From contig CM074698.1 in the NCBI GenBank assembly GCA_037367355.1, positions 3,968,001-4,032,000 on the forward strand: DNA of 64,000 nt. Direction: 5' to 3'. Shown here one piece after another: positions 12,047-23,138 of this stretch (positions within the stretch are counted from its first letter, which is position 1; every line of letters begins with the position of its first letter). Origin of the DNA: Neoscytalidium dimidiatum (Eukaryota > Ascomycota > Dothideomycetes > Botryosphaeriales > Botryosphaeriaceae). The notes under the pieces are model-generated. The model saw only the letters and a program-made list of their open reading frames with translations, searched no databases and was not told where the DNA came from. Both the position numbers and the translations under genes were made by a program.

Positions 12047-13243
12047 ATGTCCAAGTCTCCGCGAAGACAGCCCTGCGAGCCACCATCCTTCGGGATCATG
12101 CCGAGCGGCGAACGCATCGTTAGCACCACTACCGGCGACGTCCTCGGGAGCCGCTGGGGACGGTCAACACCCGCATCACTAGAAAGCCTCCGCCCGGTGC
12201 CGCCACGGGCACGAGCATCGCCTCACCAGACGCCCGAAACCAATGGCATCGACATAATAGGCAGCCGACGGGCGCCTTCGCCACAGAAGAAAAGCCCCGA
12301 CGCCGAGCCCATCATCAGCACCATCGACGAGGGCGACATCATCGGCCGCAAAGCGCACTGGGTCCCACGCATCGACCGTCTAGACAGTCAAAGCCCCGGC
12401 CGCCTCCTACGATCACGGCACGCCGCACCCGCATCATCATCGCCAACAAGAACAAACGGCCTACCAGCCGGGAACAATGCCGCAGCAACAACGACGACCA
12501 GCAGCGGCGGCGGCGGCCCACCATCCTCGGACCTCACCAAGCTAAAACGCCTCATCGACCGCCTCTCCTGGAAGTCGCACACGCTGCTCTTCACGCAGCA
12601 CGTCGCCCTCACGTCCCCGGCCGCCTCGACCACGCCCGCCGCCGCGCCCACCACCATGTTCAAGCTCGACTTCTTCGAGTACTACACCCTGCTCGAGCGC
12701 ATCCTCGTGCTGCTGCTCGCCCACTTCCGCGTGCCCGTCCCCAAGAGCACGATATCCGGCAACGGCGGCAGCGACGGCAAGGACGGCGGGCGGTTCGGCG
12801 GCTGGGCGCACCGCTACCACGAGAGCGTGCTGGAGGCCGTGGCGAAGGAGGGGACCCCCGTCAGCGCGGTGCTCGGGCGCGAGGAGGTGCTGGCGGCGCT
12901 GCGGCGCGCCAAGGCGTTCCGCAACCGCTGGAAGGACGCGGACGAGCACGCGGTCGCGGCGTGGGAGTGCCAGCGCGAGGACGTGCTCGAGCTGCGGTTG
13001 GAGGAGCTGGTGGAGGTCGTGCTGGCCGCGTTGGAGGCCGTGTACAGGGTTGCGGAGGCTGCGGCTGCTGGTGGGGGCCTTAGCGGCGATGGTGGGGAGG
13101 GGCAGGGTGTCGTCGTCGATGGGCAGGGCCAGAGGACTTGGGAGGAGGTCGGGCATGCGCACGTGGATGAGGACATGGAGGATGCGCCGTGGGAGGCCGT
13201 GGGCGATGCGATGGAGGATGTCATGGATATGGATGTGGAGTGA
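12047..13243 (+). CDS. Uncharacterised fungal protein with three repeats of a D-(I/V)-(I/L)-G motif
   Basis: Intronless ORF of 398 residues; I do not recognise a named family. The N-terminal 140 residues are disordered and Pro/Ser/Arg-rich. They carry one short motif three times: GDVLGSRWGRSTP (about residue 29), IDIIGSRRAPSP (about 69) and GDIIGRKAHWVP (about 96). A poly-Thr/Gly linker precedes a helical core beginning DLTKLKRLIDRLSWKSHTLL and FKLDFFEYYTLLERILVLLL. A conserved-looking segment, FGGWAHRYHESVLEAVAKEG, follows, then a Leu/Glu-rich helix. The C-terminus is very acidic (ends MEDVMDMDVE). The pattern suggests a nuclear or scaffold protein using the repeats as docking motifs, which is inference. 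A downstream ATG (MPSGERIVS, residue 18) is an alternative start. Confidence 0.8.
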   Translation: MSKSPRRQPCEPPSFGIMPSGERIVSTTTGDVLGSRWGRSTPASLESLRPVPPRARASPHQTPETNGIDIIGSRRAPSPQKKSPDAEPIISTIDEGDIIGRKAHWVPRIDRLDSQSPGRLLRSRHAAPASSSPTRTNGLPAGNNAAATTTTSSGGGGPPSSDLTKLKRLIDRLSWKSHTLLFTQHVALTSPAASTTPAAAPTTMFKLDFFEYYTLLERILVLLLAHFRVPVPKSTISGNGGSDGKDGGRFGGWAHRYHESVLEAVAKEGTPVSAVLGREEVLAALRRAKAFRNRWKDADEHAVAAWECQREDVLELRLEELVEVVLAALEAVYRVAEAAAAGGGLSGDGGEGQGVVVDGQGQRTWEEVGHAHVDEDMEDAPWEAVGDAMEDVMDMDVE

Positions 13244-16200
13244 ATGTTTTTGCATTGGATGGGGCATATGTCACGGGTTGGCGTTGTCTGTCGGGATGGA
13301 CAACATCGTCTGGACATGTTTGGCACTGTTGTCTTGCATTTGTTGTGCGTCTGTCCGCATGCTCACTGCTCCACAGCCTGCATTTCTTTTTGAGTAAGTT
13401 ACGATCGGTGATCGGAGAGATGAAGAAGAAGACCGGAAGAGGCGGAATCCCGGATGAGAGCTTCATTGATTGCGTAGATAGATAGATACCCCCACCCCAT
13501 TGGCGACAGCTTGTCACAGGGATGCCAGCATAGCGTCATCTTTTTTTTTTTCTGCACTTCGTCTATTCCTTTTTGGAATAATTCAATTTCTTGTTCCTTG
13601 CACCTTGAAGCGAGGGCCAGACGTGTCTTCGTCGTGAGGGGTCCTCGTATCTGCTGCTGTGCCACATGTCGATCCCGAATATGACATGATATTTCCACAT
13701 TGGGTAAGGGGGTTGGACCAGGGTTGTTGGAAGAGCTTCGGGGGCCAAGCGGTAAATCGGCTAACTGAGAAACGGGACATGGATACAGCTGAGGTCAGTA
13801 ATGCTTTGCAGATTCGGTAGCAATTTGGTCATTGAAATCGATGCACCATCGCATCGCTGCAGGATCACCCAAAGGCGGACTACCACAAATTCCTCGACCA
13901 TGTTGATGGAAGAACGCACAGTTTCAATTAGTGATGTTGCGTCTTCCCCCACCCGCATAGAATTTATCTGTTGCTTGTAGACGCATAAGAACAACCAAAC
14001 GCGTGCAGGGGGAGCCGGGGCCGCGAATAACACGGTGCGTAAGAGGTGATTATGAAAAAGCATCAGAGAACCGGGTTTCTTGGAGTTTGAGAATGGTCTT
14101 CTAAGCCAGCCTTGGCAAACGTTCATTTGGGGTGCAGGCATCATGATTTCCCTGAGCATTGGAGTGAGCAGTATGCACCTGTCTAGCTGGACTGAGCAAT
14201 GATTAATCCCGGGTATTCTGATACGATGGCTTCTAGTGATTTACACGCACACGCACCAGTAGAATCACTCAGAGCCATACCAGAATCCGCGAGGTTTGAC
14301 GGAGGGATTGTGCCAAGGACGGAGGTGGTGTCGCGCAGCGGTTGTTCACGTACGGTCAAGCTGTCAAGGTCAGGTCTAATCAGTTCATTCGAGAGACAGC
14401 TGGTAGGAAATTTCAATGCAATAAACCAAGGTGAGTGGCCGGTAATTGTTTTGCACCCAAGGGAATGTGAAATTTCAAAGTAGGAACTCTTTGCTGCCTT
14501 ATGGCGTGATGCAATTGATTTAAACGAACTAAGAATATCCCCATTAAGATTACAGCATAGTCGAGTAGAGTTTCTCATATCTTTTCAATGGATCAGGATG
14601 CTTTTGGCAAGAAACGTGAGAACCCTCAAAAGTGCGTTGCTTATTTTGAACATGGTAACTCGTTATTTTATGGCTTATTTTTGCGTTTCCGTCATACCTC
14701 TCGTGAATTTTCTGGAATTAGGAGTTACTCCTCTGGAAAGGACACGGGATCTCTGAGAAGTAATTCCTAAATAATGCTATCTATGTGTGTCTCTGCCTCG
14801 AGATCTGCCTTAGAGTAGGTATCGGAGAGTAATTGGGCAGTTATCGAAGAGATGAGTAGCAAGCAAACAATCGCTTTCTTATAAGTAGGTCCACAACCCC
14901 AATTAGGACGTCTACTGAAATTTGTAGAAAGATAGTTGCTTACAGATATAGAATGATCAGCAACAGCTCACGTTACGCGCATCTCTTCAGAACCTCTGGA
15001 TTACAGCAATTCCGGTATTTTCCTAGCAAATTGACGATGTCTGCGGGGAAGAGAACACCGCTGAAAATGAGATCGTAACCTTGAGGTTAGAGGCCTCTCG
15101 TTCTTATTTCCCTTCTCATTTATGCTGGAACCCTCACAGGGAGATTATAATGAGTGATTCTGGAGATTAATTACGATAGTAAATGAAAATGTGGAGGTTT
15201 TCCACGATTATCGCGTGCACCCTTCTTTGTACGGTGACCGTCACGCGCCTCTTTGCAAGTATAACCTCTAGTAATTACCAATTGCTTAGTAAACGTATGT
15301 CAGTGTTGGATTTTAGCGGGATGGACAGTCTATGAGATGATGAAGAGCAGTTTGAAAAGCTCCTGGGCTGATGGATTCGCTACCGGAGACCCTTTGAAGT
15401 TGCCGACAGGTGGGACAATCACGAGATATCGTGTAGTGCTCGGTGAAATTTTCAGGCTTAGAGGCAGTAACAAAGTTTCTCTGGCAAAGAAATACTATTT
15501 CAGAAGGTTGGGAGATCCAATTTGAGCGTAACGAGCTGAAGCCAATTCGACCATAGCCGAGTTGAAGCCGTGCCTCACTATGGGAGTCTCCTGTGCAAGA
15601 TTGGGACTGAATGCAATTGAGTACTGGACTTAGACCATATGGAGAAGGGAGTGTTATTCGAATAATTATCTGCATGCTGAACTTGCCATACCAACACCCT
15701 TGTGCATTGCATTTCAGTTTGCACAAGTGTCAAAATCCGTCCGACATTCATTCGGGGACCAGCGCTCATATCCAACACAGCCTCCACATACACGCGTCCA
15801 GAAACGATCTCCAGCTTGTGAAAATAGCACCAGGGCCTCTTCGTATCTTCCCTGTCAACGGCAACAGTCCCCACAACGCGCCTCTCACCACTCGTCGACC
15901 ACCGCCGGCGAATCTCCAACGGCCCACCAATCAGCGCCCACGACCTGAAAACACCTCAACTCCGGTACACCACCACAAGTAACCGGTACCAAAGATTAAA
16001 CCGTGCAGAGAAGAGAGACGGGCCTCTCCCGGACACACAGACCCCTAAACAAGCCAACGCCGCAGAAACCGCGCCGGCCTCCCGTACCGTCAATAGCGTC
16101 GCCCACTAGAAAAAAAGATGAGAGAGAAACAGGAACTCGACCGCTCAATGGTCAGAGGCGTATATATTGGGAATCACGAAACGCACGCGCCCACCGTTGG

Positions 16201-16370
16201 GAGTTCTCCGAAGTTCTGCTCAGCTTCGAAGCAGCACGCGAGGCGTAGCTTTTTGCGCGTCCTTTCCTTAGCGTGTGAGAACTCATGCAGGTACGGGCTC
16301 GATCACCTGCCGTTTCCGCCATAGCACGTACAGCTTCGTTGGTTCCGCGAGCGGGTTGCGAACAGTAAGC

Positions 16371-16396
16371 AAAAAATAAAAATAAAAATAAAAATA
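16371..16396 (+). repeat. AAAAAT-type short tandem repeat
   Basis: About four head-to-tail copies of a six-base A-rich unit, in the gene-poor region. Confidence 0.8.
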
Positions 16397-18755
16397 GAGT
16401 ATTATTGATGCGATGCGACGGCATCGACGCGCTTATGCGGGAGAGAGACGCGGGAAGAGAAATGAAAAACGGCTCTCGAGGAGCCGATTTGGAAAAAATG
16501 GTTTAACCTTTTTTTTTTCTTCGCATGCGAGCGTCACAAACAGCCGTTCGCTACCAAACACTCCTATCACATTCAGACTATCGTTTGACCATCATCGCCT
16601 TCTTTCCCTTCGCGAAACCGGGGAGGGACGGGAGGGAAGGCAAAAAAAAAAAAACAAAAGGATACATATACCTTGGTTTAAGAACAGAGATCGTCGTCGC
16701 AGCTTTGTCGGCCTTGCTCGGGCGCGGCCACGCGAGGCGAAGCGGAAAGTAGGTACCGAGAGGTGTTGCATGAGTAGCTAGTCCGCCCAAAATGTGGCTG
16801 TTAAGCTTCCACGACTCGAGCAGTATCCATAATTGCAGTGTGCCGACGTCACAAAGGTTTGACTTTTTCTTGGTTTATTGCATAAAATTTCTTCCATTTT
16901 CTTTCCCGTTGCGAATTTTTTTTTTATCGCTGTAATTGCGGGTCAATGGTGCCGGGAAAGGCAAAAGGTGAGCCAACTCTTCCGGTCTTGATGATGCTGA
17001 TGATGGTGCATGGTGGAGCAAACCCGAAAAAAAAAAAAAAAAACTCTCGACAAAATTTGTAATCCTCAATCGCAAGCGGGGACGTACCTAGAGGTTCCAG
17101 AACCTGAGGCCAGCACAGCGATCAGCATTTGCTGAATTTTCCCCACACGCCCGACGAACACTCCGAACGGTGGATGCCTGCTGCCTTCCTCGCTTGTTGT
17201 TGCAAGCATCGTCCGCGAATCTCGTTCAACGAAAGGGAACCCACTTTCAGCCGACCCCTGTCGGATGGAAAGAGCCGATCGACCGGTTTGCAATTCCGCG
17301 CGCAGATCCAAGGAACTCCCGTCGCATCATTCCGTCTTTTCGTCGGTGAGGATGGAGAGAGTCATGAAGCAATAACGATTCCACGAACAATCGAGACATA
17401 GTCTGGGGAAATTAGCCCATAGTCCCAATAAGGCCACCGAGCACGCGATACGGACGGGATGGAAAGAGAGAAGATGACCAGTGGACACTGCCGCGCAATA
17501 TGTGATCCATCTGCCCCCTTTCACCTACGATATTCACACGTGATGCCGTAGCAACAGTGATTACTGAAGGACGTCTGTGGAGAACTGTCAAAAAAAAAAA
17601 TGAGGTAAAGAATGTGTCCTTAATCTATTGGGCAGTACTTGGCCGGAGTGACCCATCCTTTGTGCAAGGATATATTCGGAGATGATGGGGGAAAAGAGAA
17701 AAAAGACAAGAGACAAGAGACGGGGGGGAGCGGAGATGCCACGCTGCTGCCCACAAGCCACAACGAGCAAAGCCGCCGGCCGAACTACCCGCCCGCCCTA
17801 AGTTGACCAGCCGCGCCTCATTCCCCTCCGGCGTCTTGTCCGGCAAACGCCTCTTTTCTTTCCCCCCTGCTTGCTGATGGCTGACCGGTGGTCCACATAC
17901 GCTCTCCACATGGCAAAAAGCCAGGCCGCGCATGGCTTGAGCCGAAGGAGGAAGAGGAGCGAGGGGAAAGGAAAGGAAAATAAAAAAAAAAAGGACCAGC
18001 AAGGCGCCAAGGATCTCAAACACGATCCGCACGGCTCACCTCTGCTCCTGGATCACCTTTCTTTACATAGATCCCGTCCGACCACCGGCCATCACAGAGC
18101 GTGCACACCCTCACAAGAGGACAAGGCTCCCTCACGTTTCAGGTTCCCAGCGCTCCTTGTTACACGGACCACTTCAAACATGCTTTCCTCCTCCCTGCTG
18201 ATCATCCCGTTAATTCGACCAATACAAAGCTCCCGTCGGCTGTTTCTCTTTTCGCATTCACCCTCTTTCTCTTTGAACCCCTCGGTTATTCATGATTTGT
18301 TGATGTGCCGAATCTTCTGGAATTGAGTCAGTCCGTCATGTCGTCTCACGTGGAGAATGGAGGCAATCATCCTCAAGGGCAACAAGGCCACATCCGAACA
18401 GGTGCTCCAACACACTTCGGACGTATCTTCCTGCGAACCGACCACGCAGACCACGTAAACAGTCGTCCCCTTCAAATGACCGCACCTGACAGCAATATAT
18501 TCTCAAAACGAGGGAGAAATTGGTTTTCAATGCGCATTTTTCATTCCGACTGAGAGCTGTCTACATTCCGGGATATCGCCGTGCGAGAGAAACTTGATGC
18601 CAAAGTAGAAAAAGCCTCGCCGGATGAGAGTTGAAACAAGAAGGCAAAGAAACCTTGCATCGCATAACTGAAGCAAGCAGCCCCTGCAAGCTGTGAAAGC
18701 ACGTAGCACTGAGCCATGGTAGAAGGGTGGGGTCAAACGTGCATGACGGATTATA

Positions 18756-18783
18756 TAGAGAGAGAGAGGGAGAGAGAGAGAGG
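18756..18783 (+). repeat. (GA)n-rich simple repeat
   Basis: About 28 bases of nearly perfect AG dinucleotides with one GG interruption, about 150 bases beyond the Rad23 stop, probably in or near its 3' UTR. Confidence 0.8.
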
Positions 18784-18936
18784 GTGTGAGTAGTGGTGGG
18801 GTGTTGCCGCCCAGTTATGCAAAACGTCTCAGGAAGGGAAATACCAGACTGGGTTGACCCGCGACCATGATTGTTCGTCCATATCATGAAGTTGGTTAGA
18901 ACTGAAACTGACAAGCCGACGTCGCACTCAGGCCCT

Positions 18937-20402
18937 TTACTGGTTGTCGTCCTCCTCCGGCTGGTCGAACAAGAAATTTGCGGCAAGCTCCTCGTTCTTG
19001 TCGCATGCGAAGTAGGCCTGCACGACGAGGTCCCTCTCGAAGCCAAGGCGGCACAACTACACCCTTGTCAACTGATTTCTCCAGTCAATGTGCCATTAGA
19101 ATGCTTACCCTGTCGATCGCTTCGCTCTCTTCTTCCGTAATGCTGACCACTTGTGCTCCCGGAGGGAGAGGGGTGTCATCATCGTGATCCTCGCTCAAAA
19201 GGCTGAGGAACTGTTCCGGATGCTCTGCGATCAGCTGAGCCAACTGGGGGTTGCCCTGGCCAACCTGTTGGAGAATTGGCTCGAGCATGTGAGGCTGTTG
19301 TTGCACAAGCTGGCGCAGTTGCTGGAACTGGGGGTTGTTGCGAAGGAAGTCAAGGTCGCCAGCAGCTGCAGCGCCAGCACCACCAGCACCGGCACCGGCA
19401 CCGGCACCGGCACCGGGAGCTCCCCGCGCACCAGCGCCTCCACGACCACCCTGACCTGCGGCTGCCTCGAACAAGTTGACAGGCTCGTCTCCGCCAGAGG
19501 TGGCCTGAGGAGCAGCGGCCTGTGCGCCAGCGCCAGCACCAGCACCAGCAGCGGGGGCGGGGGCGCCGCCTTGCTGGGCCGGGGCATCACGCAGGGCGCT
19601 CTCGGGAATGCCGGTCAAAAGGTACTCAACGGCCCGGTCAGGGTTGAAATACGCCGCTCTCATTGCGCGGTCAATGTCTGCACGCGGGAAACCCATGCTC
19701 TCCATGTTCGCAATCGCAGCCTCTCTCTCCGGGCCCATGGTCAAGGAAGAGGGGTTGTTGAATTGCTGACCACCGGCGGCGGACTGCGGTGCGGCGGGCG
19801 CGGGGGAAGGAGTGGCGGGGACATTGGACGAGGGAGCGGAAGACTGTGCAGGGGCTGAGGGAGTGGGAGCTGGAGCGGGTTCGCGAGCGGGAGTGGAGGG
19901 GGCGGCCTTGCTGGCGGATGCGGCAGGCTGGGGCTTCGGCTGTGACGTAAGTTAGCTAAACAGCTCGGAGAGAGAGCAGAATGGCGGGAAAGACATACCT
20001 TCTGGATCATGCAAACGATGAAACCCTTCTCCTCGATGTTGTACGATTCCACAGTCTTGTCATCCTGGAGAATTTTGCCTGCGCCCAATGTTAGTGGTTA
20101 GGGCGTAGGTGTCGCGATGCGCAGGGCACAGCGTACCGGAGTAGATCAGCTTCTGCTTGTCCGCCTCCCAGCCCTTCTCGGAGAAAATCTTGGCTTTGAC
20201 ATCGGCAATCTAAAAGCAGTCGGAATCAGCTTGCGGTCAAGCGGTTGTTGGGCAGCGCGGAGGGGCGGGCGGGGTGGCGCACCGTCTCGGAAGGCTCTGC
20301 CTCGATGACGAACTTTTGCTGCTTCAGATCCTGCATGGCATAATCAGCTTGCGGGCGCAGACAGAGCTTCACGGGCGGGCAAACCTTGAAGGTGAGCTTC
20401 AT
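18937..20402 (-). CDS. rad23: Rad23-type UBL-UBA proteasome shuttle and nucleotide-excision repair protein
   Basis: Binds ubiquitin chains and the proteasome, and stabilises the Rad4/XPC damage-recognition factor. Six exons: 20402-20385 (MKLTFK), 20330-20283, 20209-20137, 20078-19999, 19939-19109, 19056-18937, giving 389 residues. The ubiquitin-like domain is residues 1-72 (ends [12 protein letters not shown]). A Pro/Ala/Ser linker follows. UBA1 is about 142-182 ([20 protein letters not shown]). The XPC-binding/STI1 domain is about 268-322 ([28 protein letters not shown]). UBA2 is about 346-385 ([20 protein letters not shown]), ending PEEDDNQ. All four domains are in the family order and the length is normal. 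Two Gly-Ala-rich tracts lie between UBA1 and the XPC-binding domain, encoded by a GC-rich repeat at about 19377-19425. Confidence 0.96.
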
Positions 20403-23138
20403 GGTGGCGGTAGCTGGTGGGGTTGGCAGCTGCGGGTGTAGGGTGGCGGGGAAGAAGAGGCAGCAGATGCCGGGCTTTTGAGGACGTCGAGAAGTGGCAG
20501 AAAGCTGCAGGCGAAAGAGCGATGCAGAGATTTGGACGGAGTCCGCAGGCGGGGATGGGGGTGGGTTTGGTGAGGAGAGGCAATGAGGTAGGCACGATTA
20601 CAGTACGGACCACCACGAGAGGCGGCGACAGCACCTCAGGCGCCATTCGTGAGCAAGCACTTGGCGTGTTTGCCGCACATGCAAACGCCCGCTGCTCGCT
20701 CCATCACCCTCTCGCGCGCGCTTCGCTCGCTGCAGCACCGGATACACACTACCGTGCGGTCCACGCCCGAGGTAGCGCCATCAATGGAGTCTGTTCTCAG
20801 TCACGCACTGCTCGCCGAGGTCCTCCATACCCTATATGACAGCTTCCTTGTGCGCGCCCAACATTCCTCCGCCTGAAGTCCCCGGAAGCCATCAGCCGCA
20901 TTAGGACCCTGAAGGGAAAAACAAGAATAAAAAAATTTATTGGCACCGACGCGCCAGGCGCGACACCACGCTCGAGCGCCCGGGCGAGGAGTTGATGGTT
21001 TGGCCTGAGGCGCAGGTGCGGCAAGGAGGAGAATGCAAAACATGGGCACGAAAGCCTCAGCTGCCTCAGAGGATGCGCATCTCTAGGCCCAAGGCGGCGC
21101 CGGAGCAGAGGATGGATGCGATCAGCTAAGCGAGAGCCGACGGAGCGTGGAGGGACAGCTGCCAGTGTGTCAGTGTGCCAGTTGTGCCAGCAGGCCAGCT
21201 CTTCTCTCCGCCGACGGGTGCGCACGATGGACCCGGCCCCCTGTTAAGGTGAGCTCTCCCGAAGCCGCACGACTCCGTGCCCTCCGCTCGCTGCTGGCAA
21301 GCCTCCTTCATCACCGCCGGCAAGGCAGATGCGCGCACAGAGCACAGCACAGCACAGCATTCAGGCCGCCTTGTCGTCGTCGTCGTCGTCCGCTCTGCCG
21401 TCAGGCCTCATCGCAGAGCACGCCTCGCCCCGGCCTCTCCTCGCCGGCATCCGTAATCTCACGCTACTCATCTCACGGCCATGAGCGCGCCCACGCTGCC
21501 ATTGGCGCCCACGCGCATGTATTCGTGCCACAGCGCGCTGTCGACTGTGCCTGTCCTACGCGACCAAGCTGGGAACAACCCGACTGTGGTGCAGCTCAGC
21601 TCGCACCCGCAGCGCGCGCTCTTGCACAGCACCGGCGGCCGCGCGGGCTCATTTCGTCGAACTCGCGATCGCGGGCGGGCGCACTGGCGCGGGCGCGGGC
21701 GCGGGCGCGGGCGTGAGCGGATGTTGTTGTGTGTTTGTTGACCCAGGACGTGTCTCGTGCTTGTAAACAGCGCGGGCTGTTTGACGTCTGGTTTGGCGCA
21801 CCGAAATGACGATGGATCCGCCAGCGTTGAGTGCTAACGGGCCCGCTGCCGGGGGGTCCTCGTTCTGGCCGCGCCCACGCCCCGTCCACGCCCCATCCAC
21901 GCCCCCAAGGCCATCGTTTCGAGCGCTCCGTCAGCCTGTACGCCATTGGATGCACGCTGCTTAACGGCCACAGAAAATTGGATCTCCCGAGCCGTACCTG
22001 CGTAGGGTCGCAGCCAGACACCCGTCAGGAGTGCCCGCTGCCACCGCCGTGCCCATGTCTCGCCCGCTGAGCACGCATTGTCGTCATGTTTACCAGCCAA
22101 TTTCCCCTCGACCAGCGCCCCGAGCGCGCCGCGAGCCAGCTGCTGGTGTTGGCCAGCTTCTCCGCGCCGCTCCAGCCCAAGTCGGCGCCAATCCGCAAGC
22201 CACCGCCTGCCATGCATGTCGCGCATCAAGGATTGGCAAGATGCGCTACCCTTGTCCGCTTTGACGCGTCGTGCAGGCCTGTCCCTACGAGATCCCGCAC
22301 GAGAGCCCTACCGCGCCAGGTTCTATTTATTCCCTGAGTCCCCACACGCCGTTGCCCGCCGTTGCCAATATCCCCAGTCATTTGTCGTCGTTCTCTCACC
22401 AGTCTGCCTCTCGCTGCAGCTCTTCGTTTCCAAGCCCCCGGGTCCCCTCACCGTACGCGTAGATCACCAAGATCCAGCAAATCCAGAGGCTGAGCCAACA
22501 GCCACGGACTGCATCACGAATTCTTGAAACTAGCCCCGGCCCCAAAGCTCCCGACTGGTCCAAATATACGGCCAGAGCGCCATCCGGGTCCTCAGCCGCT
22601 CTCAATTCAATTCTCCTCTCTCTCCCCCTACGCCGATCACGCATCTTCACTCTCTCCGCCGCTCGCTTTATACCACGGTCGTTTTGCACTGCTACTCTGC
22701 CTACACGTGCACAGACTCTGCCCTGAGTCTGCCTCCGCTTGGGCTCTGGTCCGGGGGATAGCATCCGATCTATACTCGAAACCATAACCTTGAAGCATCC
22801 CTCACCGCCCGGTCACTGCATAAGCTTCCCTGTTTCTCGACCCTGTCCGTACTCCCATCACTTGCTTCTTGCCGCACGACCGCAATTCAAGACTCGCCCT
22901 CACCCACGCTCTCTCTGTGGCAAGACCCTGATGTCTCCGTCCATGGCCTGACGGGACCTCTCTCTCAACCCTCCGCCACCGTTCGCCCCGCCGATCTCAA
23001 ACGCCGCTCGCTCTCCCAATCTACGTCCAACGGCCCGACCAAGCTGCGACGCGTTTCCGACACCAAGGACCGGGAATTATCTGGACTGCCAACCTCAAAT
23101 CACCAGGGTTCGCTGCTTCTGTGGCTCGCTGTTCCGCA
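20403..23138. other. 2.7-kb divergent intergenic region between Rad23 and the membrane-protein gene
   Basis: GC-rich, with GTC repeats near 21369-21387 and GGGCGC repeats near 21690-21714. Overlapping ORFs of 80-190 codons have the Arg/Pro/Ala composition expected from GC-rich non-coding DNA. The last few hundred bases are CT-rich, as in a leader of the following plus-strand gene. No gene called. Confidence 0.5.

Larger units (their letters stand above)
13244..18936. other. 5.7-kb gene-poor region
   Basis: No gene can be supported. About 14.5-15.3 kb is visibly less GC-rich than the flanks. Homopolymer A/T runs occur near 13541, 16509, 16642, 16917, 17027, 17591 and 17980. AAAAAT repeats lie at 16371-16396 and a GA-rich tract at 18756-18783. 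Two adjacent minus-strand ORFs (14578-14183 and 14159-13761) are discussed as findings. No transposase, reverse transcriptase or terminal repeat was recognised by eye. Confidence 0.5.
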
